From SAR202 cluster bacterium (lineage in GTDB: Bacteria; Chloroflexota; Dehalococcoidia; Lucifugimonadales; UBA3495), in assembly GCA_009392095.1 (NCBI GenBank), contig VFHF01000164.1, forward strand, positions 1-15,292: DNA of 15,292 nt, read 5' to 3'. The translations under genes were made by a program, and so were the position numbers. The notes beneath the pieces are model-generated. The model worked only from the letters and a program-made list of their open reading frames with translations, was not told the origin of the DNA and ran no database searches. Below are positions 7,419-14,071 of the stretch, in pieces (the first letter of the stretch is position 1; each line of letters opens with the position of its first letter).

Positions 7419-7781
7419 ATGGCCGGATTGAACAACGAAAAATGCGAGGCCTGCCGCCGGGACTCGCCCAGCGTTACCGATGAAGAGGTGGTTGAACTGA
7501 AACCTGAAGTCCCTGAATGGGAACTGACCCATGAGAACGGCATCCCCAAACTGGATCGGGTCTTCAAGTTCAAGGATTTTCAATCTGCCATGGATTTCAC
7601 CAGCCAATTGGGAGAACTAGCCGAGGATCAAGGGCATCACCCACGTCTGATCACCGAATGGGGCCGCGTCCAGGTCACGTGGTGGACCCACAAGATCAGG
7701 AACCTTCACCGCAACGACTTTGTCATGGCGGCCAAGTCGGACCAGGTCTTCTTGAACTCCGAGAGAGCCAGCAAGGAATAA
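7419..7781 (+). CDS. 4a-hydroxytetrahydrobiopterin (pterin-4a-carbinolamine) dehydratase
   Basis: Dehydrates 4a-hydroxy-tetrahydropterin, recycling the cofactor of pterin-dependent hydroxylases; in many bacteria without such hydroxylases it is thought to act in pterin or molybdopterin metabolism. A 120-aa protein with the family core EDQGHHPRLITEWGRVQVTW (residues 69-88) then WTH (89-91): catalytic/binding His at H73, H74 and H91, plus a late D100. An N-terminal extension holds a CxxC pair (C9, C12) in KCEACRRDSP, seen in a subset of bacterial members. ATG at 7419 with GAGGTG upstream. The LLM gene begins 2 nt after its stop, so they are surely cotranscribed. No aromatic amino-acid hydroxylase is present in the window, so the client reaction is unknown. 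Confidence 0.93.
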   Translation: MAGLNNEKCEACRRDSPSVTDEEVVELKPEVPEWELTHENGIPKLDRVFKFKDFQSAMDFTSQLGELAEDQGHHPRLITEWGRVQVTWWTHKIRNLHRNDFVMAAKSDQVFLNSERASKE

Positions 7782-7783
7782 CC

Positions 7784-8806
7784 ATGAAAGTCACCTACCG
7801 GCTTGCTACCAACAAATTGGCTTCCGTGGCCGCCGAGGCCGCTTGGGCCGAGAATATGGGTTACGACTCCATGTCCAGCAACGAGACCGCCCATGACTCG
7901 TTCATGCCCTTGGTCTTGGCTGCGACCTCAACCAACAAGGCTATCCTTGAGACTCGGGTGGCCATTGCATTCCCACGGTCGCCCATGATTACCGCTTACC
8001 TGGCCAGAGACCTGCAGGAGCTGTCCAAAGGACGGTTCAGGCTGGGACTGGGCACACAGGTCAAGGGGCACATCATGCGCCGCTTCTCCACTGAGTGGGA
8101 GGCGCCCGGCCCGAGGCTGAGGGAATACGTCCAATCGCTAAAAGCGATCTGGCACAGTTGGCAGACCGGCGAGAAACTGGAATACCACGGCGAGAGCTAC
8201 AACTTTTCGTTGATGACCCCTTTCTTCGACCCCGGCCCAAGTGAGTACCCCGAGCCCGAGGTCTTTACGGCCGCCGTGAACGCCTACAACTGCCAGGTGG
8301 CCGGAGAGGTGTCAGACGGGTTGATGCTGCATAGTCTCACCTCACCGGAATACGTGAGACAGATTGTGCGTCCCGGCTTGGAAAAAGGAGCGCTGAAAGC
8401 CGGCCGGGACAGCAGTGCGTTGAAGGTAACCGGCGGTGGATTCATCATCACTGGGCCGGACCGCTCCAGCATCCGGGCGATGCAAGCCGACGTGCGCAAG
8501 CGCATCGCGTTCTATGCCTCGACCAGAAGCTATTTCCCGGTATTGGAAGCCCACGGGTTCCTTGAGACCGGCCAGCAACTCCACGAGATGTCACTTAAGG
8601 GTGAATGGGCCCAGATGGGAGAGTTGGTCAGTGACGAGATGCTGGACGCCTTCAGCGTGTCCGGAGAATACGACGAGATCGCCGACAAGTTCGTCGAACG
8701 ATACGGAGGCCTACTGGACGAGGTGAGTTTCACCCTTGTCTGTCAAGACCAACCCGAAGAGGCCCAGATGCGCAAGATGGTCCGCCGCCTTCAGGACCTC
8801 AGCTAG
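7784..8806 (+). CDS. LLM-class (luciferase-like) oxidoreductase, F420- or FMN-dependent
   Basis: A 340-aa TIM-barrel luciferase-like enzyme that would use reduced F420 or FMN for hydride transfer or monooxygenation. Family features: the WAENMGYDSMSSNETAHDSF opening (22-41), RVAIAFPRSPMITAYLARDL (69-88), ELSKGRFRLGLGTQVKGH and the RLREYVQSLKAIW helix. The pattern resembles the TIGR03617-type (MSMEG_2256-like) group from memory, which would favour F420. The ATG at 7784 has AAGGA 6 nt upstream; an earlier in-frame start at 7658 would run through the dehydratase gene and was dismissed. It lies 2 nt after the dehydratase and 26 nt before the MetE-like gene. The substrate is unknown. Confidence 0.9.
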   Translation: MKVTYRLATNKLASVAAEAAWAENMGYDSMSSNETAHDSFMPLVLAATSTNKAILETRVAIAFPRSPMITAYLARDLQELSKGRFRLGLGTQVKGHIMRRFSTEWEAPGPRLREYVQSLKAIWHSWQTGEKLEYHGESYNFSLMTPFFDPGPSEYPEPEVFTAAVNAYNCQVAGEVSDGLMLHSLTSPEYVRQIVRPGLEKGALKAGRDSSALKVTGGGFIITGPDRSSIRAMQADVRKRIAFYASTRSYFPVLEAHGFLETGQQLHEMSLKGEWAQMGELVSDEMLDAFSVSGEYDEIADKFVERYGGLLDEVSFTLVCQDQPEEAQMRKMVRRLQDLS

Positions 8807-8832
8807 GCGGGGTCTCTAATAGGAGTTTCACC

Positions 8833-9882
8833 ATGGCCACTAACCGCATGGCCCACCTGGTGGGCAGCGTTCCGTTACCTGATTCGGAGACTGTCTTTCG
8901 CACGGTCTCACGGGTTCTCGGTTCTTCGGTCCGGCGTATACCCGACGGTGAGACGGGCGACCGGAGCCGCTGGATATGGTTTCAGAGGGCCATGCTAGGG
9001 AATCATCCGGACATGGAAGTGGACACGGAGATCGAGCCCTTCCAGGTTGTCCAGTGGGACGGCAAAGTAGTTCGGGAGACCCAGTGGATGAAGTTCAAGG
9101 ATGGGGCCGACCCGTCGAAAACTACTTTCCACACCGGATACCGGGATGCCGCGGTAGAGTCGTATCAAGTCTTCGCCAGGCTCCAAGACGAGAAGGTGAT
9201 CGGAGCAAATGTCCGCTTTCAGGTCAGCATGCCTACCCCGATGGCCACGACTTACATGTACATCAGCCCTAACGCCCGCGCCGCCTATTTGCCGGCTTAC
9301 GAACGGGCTCTGGCCGACGCGATCTCGGGAATAATGGACGCCATACCCCACGACCGGCTGGCCATTCAGTGGGATGTCTGCCAAGAGGTGTTGGTTTTCG
9401 AAGATTACAAGCCTTTCGCTGGCCGTCCGTCTGACTATAAGCAGCAGATTTACGACGAACTGGCACGAGTTGGCGCCTTGGTTCCGGAAGATGTGGAGTT
9501 GGGCTACCACCTGTGTTACGGCAGCCCCGCCGACGAGCACCTCATCATGCCCAAGGACATGGGGATCCTGGTGGAGATAGCCAACGGGCTCGCTTCTCAG
9601 TTGACTCGCCGCTTGGACTTCCTGCATCTGCCTGTGCCCAAAGACCGTACGGACGCTGGCTATTTTGAGCCTCTGCGTTCCTTGAACGTCTCAGCCGAAT
9701 CCGAGGTGATGTTGGGGCTCATCCACTTCGATGATGCTGAAGGCGACGCGGCTAGGATCGCTACCGCCAGCCAGTTTCTGGCATCCTTTGGCGTTGCGAC
9801 GGAATGTGGTTGGGGCCGGACTGACCCGGCAAGAACCACAGGCCTGCTGGAGAGCCACGCACGGGCGGCTGGGGCGTTGTAA
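8833..9882 (+). CDS. MetE C-terminal-domain-like (UROD/MetE superfamily) protein
   Basis: A 349-aa stand-alone TIM-barrel protein resembling the catalytic half of cobalamin-independent methionine synthase. Evidence: the opening HLVGSVPLPDSE (like the GSFPQT start of the MetE catalytic barrel), YHLCYG with H226 and C228 (the HxC zinc pair) and ATECGWGRTDP with C325 in the place of the last zinc Cys. Where MetE has a ligand Glu on the strand after the HxC motif, this protein reads DFLHLPVPKDR, with no Glu at that spot. Methyl transfer to a thiol is therefore possible, but true MetE activity is doubtful because the N-terminal half and its folate-binding region are missing. ATG has AGGAG upstream. 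It sits 35 nt before the selenoprotein gene, which suggests a shared role in thiol, sulfur or one-carbon metabolism. Confidence 0.75.
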   Translation: MATNRMAHLVGSVPLPDSETVFRTVSRVLGSSVRRIPDGETGDRSRWIWFQRAMLGNHPDMEVDTEIEPFQVVQWDGKVVRETQWMKFKDGADPSKTTFHTGYRDAAVESYQVFARLQDEKVIGANVRFQVSMPTPMATTYMYISPNARAAYLPAYERALADAISGIMDAIPHDRLAIQWDVCQEVLVFEDYKPFAGRPSDYKQQIYDELARVGALVPEDVELGYHLCYGSPADEHLIMPKDMGILVEIANGLASQLTRRLDFLHLPVPKDRTDAGYFEPLRSLNVSAESEVMLGLIHFDDAEGDAARIATASQFLASFGVATECGWGRTDPARTTGLLESHARAAGAL

Positions 9883-9917
9883 TTAGCATTAACCCCGCTT
9901 TATCAGGAGGCACAGCA

Positions 9918-10529
9918 ATGGAACAAGAATCTAAACAGCCGGAAGCCTGGGTCAAGATTCCAACCGAGGCGGAACGGCGTGCACAGATTCCTCCGGGAGT
10001 CCGCGCCAGCGGCTATGATTACGGGTTTATCCCTGCCATGGGGCGGCTGTTGTCGGCCCATAAGGACATCGGCCCGGCGTTCAGCAATTTATTTCGCACT
10101 GTGATGTTCGAGCCGGGCCACCTAACCCGGCAGGAACGGGAGATGGTCGCGGCAGTGGCGGCTGTCGCCCAAGATTGCCATTATTGAACCGAATCTCACG
10201 CAGAGTTTCTGCGTGCCGAAGACGGAAACCCTGAACTCGTTGAAGCTATCAAAGAAAAACGATGGCGTGATTTACAGGATCTATCCCAAAGGGACCAGGC
10301 GTTGTGCACCATCGCGGAGAAGCTAAGCTCCACTCCTACAGAGATGACTGAGAGCGACTGGCAACCACTGCGGGACACGGGATTTGACGATTCTGCTTGC
10401 CTAGAAGTTGGTCACATCGTGGGTTTATTTAATTACCTGACACGATTGGCCGATGGGTTCGGTCTGAAGCTTGATCTTGAGACTGAGAATGCAGGCAGGG
10501 AGCGCAAGGCCCTGTTAAGGCCTCAGTAG
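9918..10529 (+). CDS. AhpD/carboxymuconolactone decarboxylase-type peroxidase-related selenoprotein (in-frame UGA = Sec)
   Basis: The frame runs from ATG 9918 (AGGAGG 7 nt upstream) to TAG 10529, 203 aa if the single TGA at 10185-10187 is read through. Before it: LTRQEREMVAAVAAVAQDCHY; after it: TESHAEFLRAE, then FNYLTRLADGFGLKL, the conserved tail of uncharacterised peroxidase-related (AhpD-like) enzymes. The TGA is codon 90, exactly the second Cys of the family CxxC. Mycobacterial AhpD uses Glu, Cys, peroxidatic Cys and His at relative spacing 12, 3 and 4; here E75, C87, Sec90 and H94 keep that spacing. A SECIS-like hairpin follows. The expected role is thiol-dependent peroxide or organic hydroperoxide reduction in the cytoplasm. 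The alternative is a nonsense mutation (TGC or TGT to TGA) or a sequencing error. A conventional caller would report two separate pieces, 9918-10187 and 10302-10529. Confidence 0.85.
10189..10225 (+). promoter_or_regulatory. Bacterial SECIS-like element
   Basis: The upper stem CACGCAGA (10197-10204) / TCTGCGTG (10208-10215) is a perfect 8 bp with loop GUU (10205-10207). The loop begins with G, 17 nt after the TGA. Lower pairing is possible between TCT (10194-10196) and AGA (10220-10222) and between CCG (10189-10191) and CGG (10223-10225), with AA and CCGA bulges. This meets the remembered bacterial SECIS criteria (loop 16-37 nt after UGA, a G among the first two loop bases), so it should recruit SelB. 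Confidence 0.72.
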
Positions 10530-10616
10530 TAAAAAGCCTAGTGAGCATTCTAAGGCAATCCAGTTGTGCCGATTGGAGTTTGGATACGACGTGATAACCG
10601 AGAATTCGGAGGAACC

Positions 10617-10934
10617 ATGGCCATAGTGCATCGCAGGACTTTCTACGCAAAGGTCGGCCAGGCAACGTCGCTGGTGCAGCATTTTCAGGAAGCCGAAACA
10701 CAGATGAAGGGTTACGGCATCGGTTGGGAGACCCGCATCTACACGGATTATTACAGCGGCAGGTCGGACCGCGTGGTCGTGGAATGGGTCTTAGATGACC
10801 TAGGCGACATGGATGCGGAATTGAACCGGATAATGGAAATCCCTGAAGCAGGGGCGTTCTTCGGAGCGTGGATGGGAATGTTGAACGACATGATTACCCA
10901 CGCCGAAGGAGACAACTGGACGGTAGTTCAGTAA
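10617..10934 (+). CDS. Small dimeric alpha/beta-barrel-like (ferredoxin-fold) protein
   Basis: A 105-aa protein with no signal peptide or membrane segment. The order is strand (MAIVHRRTFYAKVG), helix (QATSLVQHFQEAETQMKGYG), strands (WETRIYTDYYSGRSDRVVVE) and helix (MDAELNRIMEIPEAGAFFGA), ending in a segment rich in Met and acidic residues. This resembles stand-alone ABM, NIPSNAP or EthD-type dimeric barrel proteins, which are small oxygenases, chaperones or hypothetical partners of oxidoreductases. The ATG at 10617 has GGAGG 6 nt upstream; an earlier in-frame ATG at 10566 lacks support. It lies 87 nt downstream of the selenoprotein gene on the same strand and is probably the last gene of the operon, converging on an LLM gene. 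I cannot name a specific family with certainty. Confidence 0.62.
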   Translation: MAIVHRRTFYAKVGQATSLVQHFQEAETQMKGYGIGWETRIYTDYYSGRSDRVVVEWVLDDLGDMDAELNRIMEIPEAGAFFGAWMGMLNDMITHAEGDNWTVVQ

Positions 10935-10990
10935 CCGGCGTCACCGGCCAAAGTTCGCCCATCCTTGATTTAGAGCCCGGTCGTGGGTGG

Positions 10991-12079
10991 CTACTGGAAT
11001 TCAGGCAGGACTTTAGAGCCAAAGAGGTCCAATGCCCGCATGACCTCGTCATGGGTGGTGTCTCCGGCCTGAATCATGATCAAGAGTTGGTCGACTCCCA
11101 GCTTCGCCCATCGCTCCACCCCACGGCAGACCGAATCGACGTCACCGCCGATAACCAGGCCGTCCTGAATCAGGTCTTCGTTCGACCTATTGAGGATGGC
11201 TGGGCGGACGCCGGGCCTGTGCCCGGTAGCCTGCTGGCTTTCGTAGTACTCGCCTGTGTGGGCGCCAAACCGGACCCGCTGCAACTCAGAGTCGTTGTCG
11301 CCGGCATACCACCGGGCCGCCGCGCAAGCCAGGTCGCGTCCGACGGTATAATCTGCATTGATGTTGCCGATGATGAAAGTTGCCACTTGATGGTTGGCGT
11401 AACCGCCCACGGGCGTGCATTCGGCCTGGACCTCACGGTAGGCGCGGATCGATGGCTCAATCTCATCGGGCTCGGTGCCGTTGAATCCTAGGATTCCCAA
11501 ACCCTTCCGAGCCGCCTCGGCATAGGTGGCCGGCTGACTACCGGCAACCCACAACGGTGGGTGGGGCTTTTGGACCGGTTTGGGAACTAAGTGGCGCTCC
11601 AACAGGTCCGGGTACCACTTGCCCTGCCAGCCGGGGAAAGGGTCGTTCAAGAACATGGAACAAATAACGTCCAGTGATTCGCCCCATATCTCCTTGGACT
11701 CGTCTGAAGTAACCCCGAAAGCCTCGATGTGGTAGGGCGAGGCGCCCCTTCCTGTGCCGAACTCCACTCTTCCGTCCGAGAGATGGTCCAGGGTGGACAC
11801 ATATTCGACCACCCGGTACGGGTGATTGCAGGGGAGTACTACCACCGCCAGCCCTAGCCGTATGGTTGTAGTCCGCTGGGCCAGCGCCGCCAGAAACAAC
11901 TCGGGCGACGAGCTATGGCCGATCTCCGGATAGAAATGATGCTCGGTCTGCCAGTAGCAATCGAAGCCCACGGATTCGGCGTGCACCGCCTGTTCCATGG
12001 CCTCTTTGTACAGCAAGACCTCCCCATTTTCACGCCAGGGCTTGGGCATCTGAAGTTGGTTGAAATACCCGAATTTCAT
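10991..12079 (-). CDS. LLM-class flavin-dependent oxidoreductase (bacterial luciferase-like)
   Basis: A 362-aa TIM-barrel monooxygenase-like protein, longer than and clearly different from the LLM gene at 7784. Visible: MKFGYFNQLQMP start, CYWQTEHHFYPEIGHSSSPE (active-site His/Glu region of the luciferase fold), TIRLGLAVVVLPCNHPYRVV, LDHLSDGRVEFGTGRGASPY (the conserved phosphate/flavin segment) and KPHPPLWVAGSQ. The start ATG (complement of 12077-12079) has AAGGTG upstream; an in-frame ATG 54 nt earlier adds an unrelated tail and was not used. It is convergent with the preceding operon (56-bp gap) and divergent from the VOC gene. Such enzymes take reduced FMN or F420; candidate substrates include alkanesulfonates, alkanes or ketones, and none can be chosen from sequence. 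Confidence 0.92.
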   Translation of the reverse strand: MKFGYFNQLQMPKPWRENGEVLLYKEAMEQAVHAESVGFDCYWQTEHHFYPEIGHSSSPELFLAALAQRTTTIRLGLAVVVLPCNHPYRVVEYVSTLDHLSDGRVEFGTGRGASPYHIEAFGVTSDESKEIWGESLDVICSMFLNDPFPGWQGKWYPDLLERHLVPKPVQKPHPPLWVAGSQPATYAEAARKGLGILGFNGTEPDEIEPSIRAYREVQAECTPVGGYANHQVATFIIGNINADYTVGRDLACAAARWYAGDNDSELQRVRFGAHTGEYYESQQATGHRPGVRPAILNRSNEDLIQDGLVIGGDVDSVCRGVERWAKLGVDQLLIMIQAGDTTHDEVMRALDLFGSKVLPEFQ

Positions 12080-12344
12080 CGATAGCACCTTGGATGCGCG
12101 GTTGCCGAACTGCATGGCGAGCAGCAGACGCACATGTTACCACGGACATCATTCGAGAAATCGATTGACGAGCGATTCTGCGGGCCCACAGGGATGATGC
12201 AACAGCAGAAGATATTGGACACTGGGTAGTAGCGCCGTTAATATCCGGCATTCTCAGAGCGGCGTAGTTTCGGGACGAATTTTAAACGGCTTAGGAACGG
12301 CGACGCTATTCGGAAAAGGGGTTTTTTGATGTAGAAGAAGCGCT

Positions 12345-12833
12345 ATGACAGCAGTCTTAGGCCACACGATCGTCCCGGTAAGAGACCAAGATGAGTCAGT
12401 TGATTTCTACACCAACGTTCTCGGATTCCAATACGGCGGCAGGGCCGGGATGAACGACGTCTTCGCCATGATCTGCCTGAACGATTCGTCTGCTTTAGAC
12501 CTAAGGGATTCGGACGAGATTCCCGGTTTAATCCATCATTACGCCTTCGCGTTGGACCGCCCCCATTTTGATAGATCTTTCCAAGCGATAAAGGATTCGG
12601 GAATCCCCTTTGGAAACGAGTCCAGAGAAGCGGCCAACATGCTCGTTCCAGGCGCCAGCACTGGCGACAAATGCGAAACTCTGTCGGTCTATTTCAACGG
12701 TCACAGCGGGCATCTCCTTGAGATCATCACCTACGAATGGAAGCCGGTAGGGATGCCGCTTCATCTGACAAATCGCACTGACAGCCGCTCGTTGAAAATC
12801 GATGCCGGCGGTTCCATCATTGAGAATCCCTAA
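12345..12833 (+). CDS. VOC-fold (glyoxalase / extradiol dioxygenase-like) protein
   Basis: A 162-aa vicinal-oxygen-chelate protein with two beta-alpha-beta-beta-beta modules. The first opens LGHTIVPVRDQDESVDFYTN (5-24) with H7 as a likely metal ligand; the second has HHYAFALDRPHFDRSF (H64/H65) and the closing GHLLEIITYEW with E126. The His/His/Glu set is the classic VOC metal site. No covalent or membrane features. ATG at 12345 has only a weak GAAGAAG upstream. It is 35 nt ahead of the MmcB-like gene on the same strand, so cotranscription is possible. It may be a dioxygenase, a lyase or an antibiotic-binding protein; sequence alone does not decide. The 265 bp between it and the divergent LLM gene holds no recognisable gene or strong promoter. 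Confidence 0.88.
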   Translation: MTAVLGHTIVPVRDQDESVDFYTNVLGFQYGGRAGMNDVFAMICLNDSSALDLRDSDEIPGLIHHYAFALDRPHFDRSFQAIKDSGIPFGNESREAANMLVPGASTGDKCETLSVYFNGHSGHLLEIITYEWKPVGMPLHLTNRTDSRSLKIDAGGSIIENP

Positions 12834-12868
12834 CCGCGTTCGGAAATTGTTGCTGAGGGGATGATTCG

Positions 12869-13603
12869 GTGGTGGAACTGACAACGGAATCCGGTCCCTT
12901 CAAGCGGGGAAATGAGACTGGACTGACCTATGATCTGAAGATGGCGGCTTGGGAATGGCTTTACCGTGAGGCTGGCTGCCGGGTCATTGGGCTAGAGGTA
13001 AAGCTGGAAGGACCGGGCGGGCGTATCGTGGACCTGGCGGCTGTAGGCCCCCAGAACACGTTTTACATTATTGAGGTCAAATCTAGCCGGTCTGACTTCT
13101 CCAGGGACGACCACACCGGCGACGACTTAACGGAATTACAAGACCGGGAGCGCAACGTCATGGGGCGCACTGACCTGGCCAAGGAGACTCTGCGCCAGGC
13201 CTTGGGCTTTGCCAAGGAAACCAGTCCTGATTTCTGGCGTGATGTGCCCGCCTTCAAGCAGGCTCTGTCCGACTACCAGCGGGTTTCTGGCAAAGAAGAG
13301 GCATACCGCAACCGTGTCGCCACATTCAGCACCAAGTTCCATGATTCCAGGTTCATGGGCATCGCCGATTTCCATTATCTGATCGCCCCCAAGGGCGTGG
13401 TCACCCGCAGCAGCCTGCCGCTCCGGTGGGGGTTGATTGACGAAGCGTCGGAGCTTTCGCTGCCAGCGCCAAAAAAAGACGTCCGGAAGAACACAGGCAT
13501 CGTATCCAACTTTCTGCGCGCCATCGCACGCAGCAACACCACGTCAATGATGCGGTCGCAGGGGATGTCTTTCACCAGGCGAGAGATTGGGACGGTGCGG
13601 TAA
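12869..13603 (+). CDS. MmcB-like PD-(D/E)XK nuclease-family protein with an insertion
   Basis: A 244-aa protein whose N-terminal half matches the MmcB DNA-repair family: IVDLAAVGPQNTFYIIEVKS (53-72), giving D55, E69 and K71 of the restriction-like PD-(D/E)XK core, then SSRSDF. Typical MmcB proteins are about 150-170 aa and pass straight to a D-x-x-YFAVP strand. Here about 75 residues rich in charged helical sequence (roughly 82-155) intervene before FMGIADFHYLIAPKGVV, which corresponds to that strand. The C-terminus is basic (RKNTGIVSNFLRAIAR). GTG start at 12869, preceded by GAGGGG with 9 nt spacing; a second GTG follows immediately. Role inferred: DNA repair or mobile-DNA defence nuclease. 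Whether the insertion removes activity cannot be judged. Confidence 0.75.
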   Translation: MVELTTESGPFKRGNETGLTYDLKMAAWEWLYREAGCRVIGLEVKLEGPGGRIVDLAAVGPQNTFYIIEVKSSRSDFSRDDHTGDDLTELQDRERNVMGRTDLAKETLRQALGFAKETSPDFWRDVPAFKQALSDYQRVSGKEEAYRNRVATFSTKFHDSRFMGIADFHYLIAPKGVVTRSSLPLRWGLIDEASELSLPAPKKDVRKNTGIVSNFLRAIARSNTTSMMRSQGMSFTRREIGTVR

Positions 13604-13801
13604 GAGAGGTTCGGTATTCGAGGACCGCGACCATGGCTAAGGCAGAGTCCAGGAGTCAATTTCCCCAGCATCGTCGGAGACTACCAACTGCGAACCGATC
13701 ACGGTGCCTCCTCCACTATCGGAGCCTGAAATCGTGAAAATGTCTCTCACTTCGATCAATGCCGTGGGCCAAGAATATTTGTCTCGTGGAAACGCTCCGC
13801 C
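13604..13801. other. Stretch without recognisable gene between MmcB-like gene and cyclase remnant
   Basis: About 200 bp with stops in the plus frames and no matching domain. On the minus strand an ORF reads a Ser/Gly-rich string (ISGSDSGGG, VIGSQLVVSDDAG) that recalls beta-rich secreted proteins, but it lacks a start of its own and runs into sequence antisense to the cyclase, so I do not call it a gene. It is probably decayed sequence. Confidence 0.5.
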
Positions 13802-14032
13802 GGCGAAGTGATCACAGAGGAAGAAGACTACTTCGGCTCTGCCGTGGTTATGGCCACCAGGATAATGGATGAGTCCAAGGGTGGCCAGATTTTGGTGTTC
13901 GACCTGTTGCGGCAAGTAGCTGAAGGCCCGTCCAATACCAAGAATCAGTACTCGGATTTTGGCCGCCGAACTCTTAAAGGCTTCGAAGATGAGGAACAGA
14001 TCTACGAAGTGCTATGGCAGGCCACCGCGTAG
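13802..14032 (+). pseudogene. Class III adenylate/guanylate cyclase C-terminal remnant
   Basis: The frame reads GEVITEEEDYFGSAVVMATR, then GGQILVFDLLRQVAEG and TLKGFEDEEQIYEVLW: the standard end of the CHD (class III nucleotidyl cyclase) domain, as in GEVxxEGDDFFGxAVxxASRI and LKGFxxPxxxYEVxW. The upstream half of the catalytic domain (metal-binding Asp residues and the FTDxxGST strand) is missing; positions 13604-13801 show stops in all plus frames and no cyclase motif. A GTG at 13808 could start a 74-aa product, but it would be inactive. It sits between an MmcB-like gene and the oppositely oriented PIG-L gene. Interpretation: a cyclase lost by deletion or rearrangement, leaving its tail. 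Confidence 0.8.
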
Positions 14033-14071
14033 TACCGCCGACTAAATAGGACTACGGTCTGTGCCCCAAGG

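Noticed and set aside
8995..9627. Long minus-strand ORF (210 aa) opposite the MetE-like gene
   Set aside because: It is fully antisense to a gene with clear motifs and a good ribosome binding site, with no recognisable domain; a high-GC shadow frame.
12080..12344. Intergenic region searched for RNA genes, promoters or gene fragments
   Set aside because: No tRNA-like fold, no convincing -35/-10 pair and no domain in any frame; a 73-codon minus ORF here is featureless.
13637..13915. Minus-strand ORF with a Ser/Gly-rich, beta-protein-like stretch
   Set aside because: About 40 percent of it is antisense to the cyclase tail, and it has no start or signal peptide of its own outside that overlap. 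The resemblance to secreted beta-rich proteins is too weak to call.
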